NCBI GenBank assembly: GCA_031279475.1 | Contig: JAITIL010000066.1 | Span: forward strand, 1-32,755 | Length of the DNA stretch: 32,755 nt | Source of the DNA: Prevotellaceae bacterium | Lineage (GTDB): Bacteria > Bacteroidota > Bacteroidia > Bacteroidales > UBA932 | Direction: 5' to 3' | Shown: in pieces, positions 32,601 to 32,755 of the stretch | Numbering within the stretch: position 1 is the stretch's first letter | How the letters are laid out: every line of letters begins with the position of its first letter | Position numbers and translations under genes: made by a program | Notes under the pieces: model-generated | Told to the model about the DNA's origin: nothing | Database searches by the model: none | The model's input: only the letters and a program-made list of their open reading frames with translations

Positions 32601-32755
32601 GGAAACATACTTGTAAACGGGAAGGAAGTACAGGCCAAAGACTATCTTAACATAGTAGCTGCCGGCACCGGACAAGGTGGATACTATGCATATGAAGCTA
32701 CAAACATTCGCCTGGCGGAAGTCAGTATTGAATATACCATCCCGAAAAAATGGGT
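29622..32755 (+). CDS. SusC-family TonB-dependent transducer with STN domain (3' end outside window)
   Basis: This outer-membrane receptor both imports a ligand and signals to the FecR protein. The frame is open from the ATG at 29622 through the last base (about 1044 codons), so the C-terminal barrel strands are missing because of the window edge. A signal peptide is about 1-34 (SFSLFAQ). The STN signalling domain is about 36-113 (NIKITLPQESMSLLAAFEEI). A carboxypeptidase-D-regulatory-like domain is about 117-190 (YTGVVTDRNGEPLIGASVVV). The TonB box is near DEVVVTALGIKRSEKALSYN. The plug carries SLLTGPSAAALYGYEGANGV, a variant of the SusC signature, and barrel sequence follows. The STN domain distinguishes it from the first SusC. 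A susD gene is expected just beyond the edge. Confidence 0.95.
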   Translation, partial: MQIITFFNARKDYLIGKAGLIICLLMLSFSLFAQNQNIKITLPQESMSLLAAFEEIEKQTHLTIAYNESKINVNQIIPVNVVNKTLSEAMTAVLSGTETSFTIQGNQIILVSVAPRQYTGVVTDRNGEPLIGASVVVKGTNKAAMADTEGKFTLNVAPGSVLVISFIGYNSKEITLGNQTNYNVVLEELATALDEVVVTALGIKRSEKALSYNVQKVSNEELTTVKGTNFMSALAGKAAGVTINNSAAGPGAAVRVVMRGAKSLSKNNNALYVVDGIPMYNSSYGNSTDDGLFSAQPGSESAADINPDDIESISLLTGPSAAALYGYEGANGVVLITTKKGRADKTTVTVSNTSTFSSPLLMPKFQNIYGNVPGELTSWGDQQANFNYDPAKFFNTGTNITNSVSLATGNEKSQTYLSAAATNAAGILPNNDYNRYNFSFRNTTSFLDNKLELDVNANFIIQEDKNMVSQGQYFNPLPALYLFPRGEDFSDVQVFERYDDLLGVNTQFWTYGDQGLSIQNPYWIMRRMNRESDKRRYKLASGLQYNITDWINVLGRINIDNSIYRNTEKRNAGTLSTFAGTKGYFKLENREERQTYGDVLVNINKVFGDFSINTNIGASIKDLRTTNNYTLGNLDKITNLFTVENLSRTNGFKTDQGELIHQAQSIFANAEVGYKGMLYLTLTGRNDWDSALAFSEAGDKSFFYPSVGLSGIISEMVKLPRWFSLLKARLSYTSVGSAYEPYITREIYEYNDQTNQYNTLTLYPNKNLKPELTNSWEAGINMRFFNGNINLDATYYHSNTLNQTFIATLPATTGYTGVYVQGGNVQNSGVEIALGYNNKWGDFAWASNFVYSYNKNIVKELVNGITNPVTGESVQMPYIDKATLGSTGSPIVRLTEGGTMGDVYVNRDWKRDDNGYIYLDPVTYLPSMVNSEYKKIGSLLPKAHASWKNSFSYKGVTLNVLFSGRFGGLVISNTQAILDRYGVSESSAAMREAGNILVNGKEVQAKDYLNIVAAGTGQGGYYAYEATNIRLAEVSIEYTIPKKW

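Overview
The window looks like chromosomal DNA of a Bacteroidales bacterium. The evidence is two SusC/SusD-type glycan uptake systems, an ECF sigma/FecR pair feeding a TonB receptor with an STN domain, TAnnTTTG-type -7 promoter elements, an S46 dipeptidyl-peptidase and a lipopolysaccharide (KDO) gene. I cannot name the species. Coding density is high and there are no phage, plasmid, insertion-sequence or CRISPR genes.

Region 1 (1-16.1 kb, + strand) is a polysaccharide utilization locus (PUL). Its uptake half is SusC (57-3161), SusD (3190-5154) and two surface lipoproteins with discoidin-like C-termini (5188-6408, 6442-7578). Its enzyme half is a GH78-type alpha-L-rhamnosidase (7659-10097), a GH27 alpha-galactosidase-like lipoprotein (11212-12837), a GH43 arabinanase-like lipoprotein (12842-14134) and a GH2 beta-glycosidase (14269-16071). 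Rhamnose-, galactose- and arabinose-releasing families together suggest rhamnogalacturonan-I side chains or arabinogalactan as substrate; this is inference. The enzyme block is interrupted at 10.1-11.1 kb by a small module, a DUF3791 gene plus a broken DUF3990 gene, bounded by a 19-bp inverted repeat and an inner 15-bp direct repeat. A near-identical hairpin-forming element precedes both the rhamnosidase and the alpha-galactosidase.

Region 2 (16.1-23.0 kb, - strand) is mainly housekeeping. It has kdsA, a two-HKD cardiolipin synthase and an S46 peptidase with a DPP11-type specificity residue, closely spaced and probably co-transcribed. Then come mtaB (tRNA methylthiotransferase), tRNA-Val(TAC) with its own promoter and terminator, and a tripartite histone-H1-like protein with a basic tail, a folded core and an acidic tail.

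Region 3 (23.3-27.4 kb, + strand) holds rarA, an intact DUF3990 gene overlapping a partner gene of unknown function, and a DEAD-box RNA helicase with a DESD motif II.

Region 4 (27.4-32.8 kb, + strand) begins with a 471-bp AT- and purine-rich non-coding stretch carrying a promoter-like signal and a pair of TTGAC-N2-GTCAA palindromes. It continues with an ECF sigma factor, its FecR-type anti-sigma factor, a 165-bp leader with a strong hairpin, and an STN-containing SusC that runs off the window. This is a trans-envelope-signalling PUL whose SusD and enzymes lie beyond the edge.

The most unusual items are the two DUF3990 modules (one decayed and repeat-bounded inside a PUL, one intact), the histone-like fusion protein, the paired hairpin elements in the PUL, and the palindrome-bracketed region before the ECF operon. 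No function has been demonstrated for any of these here.
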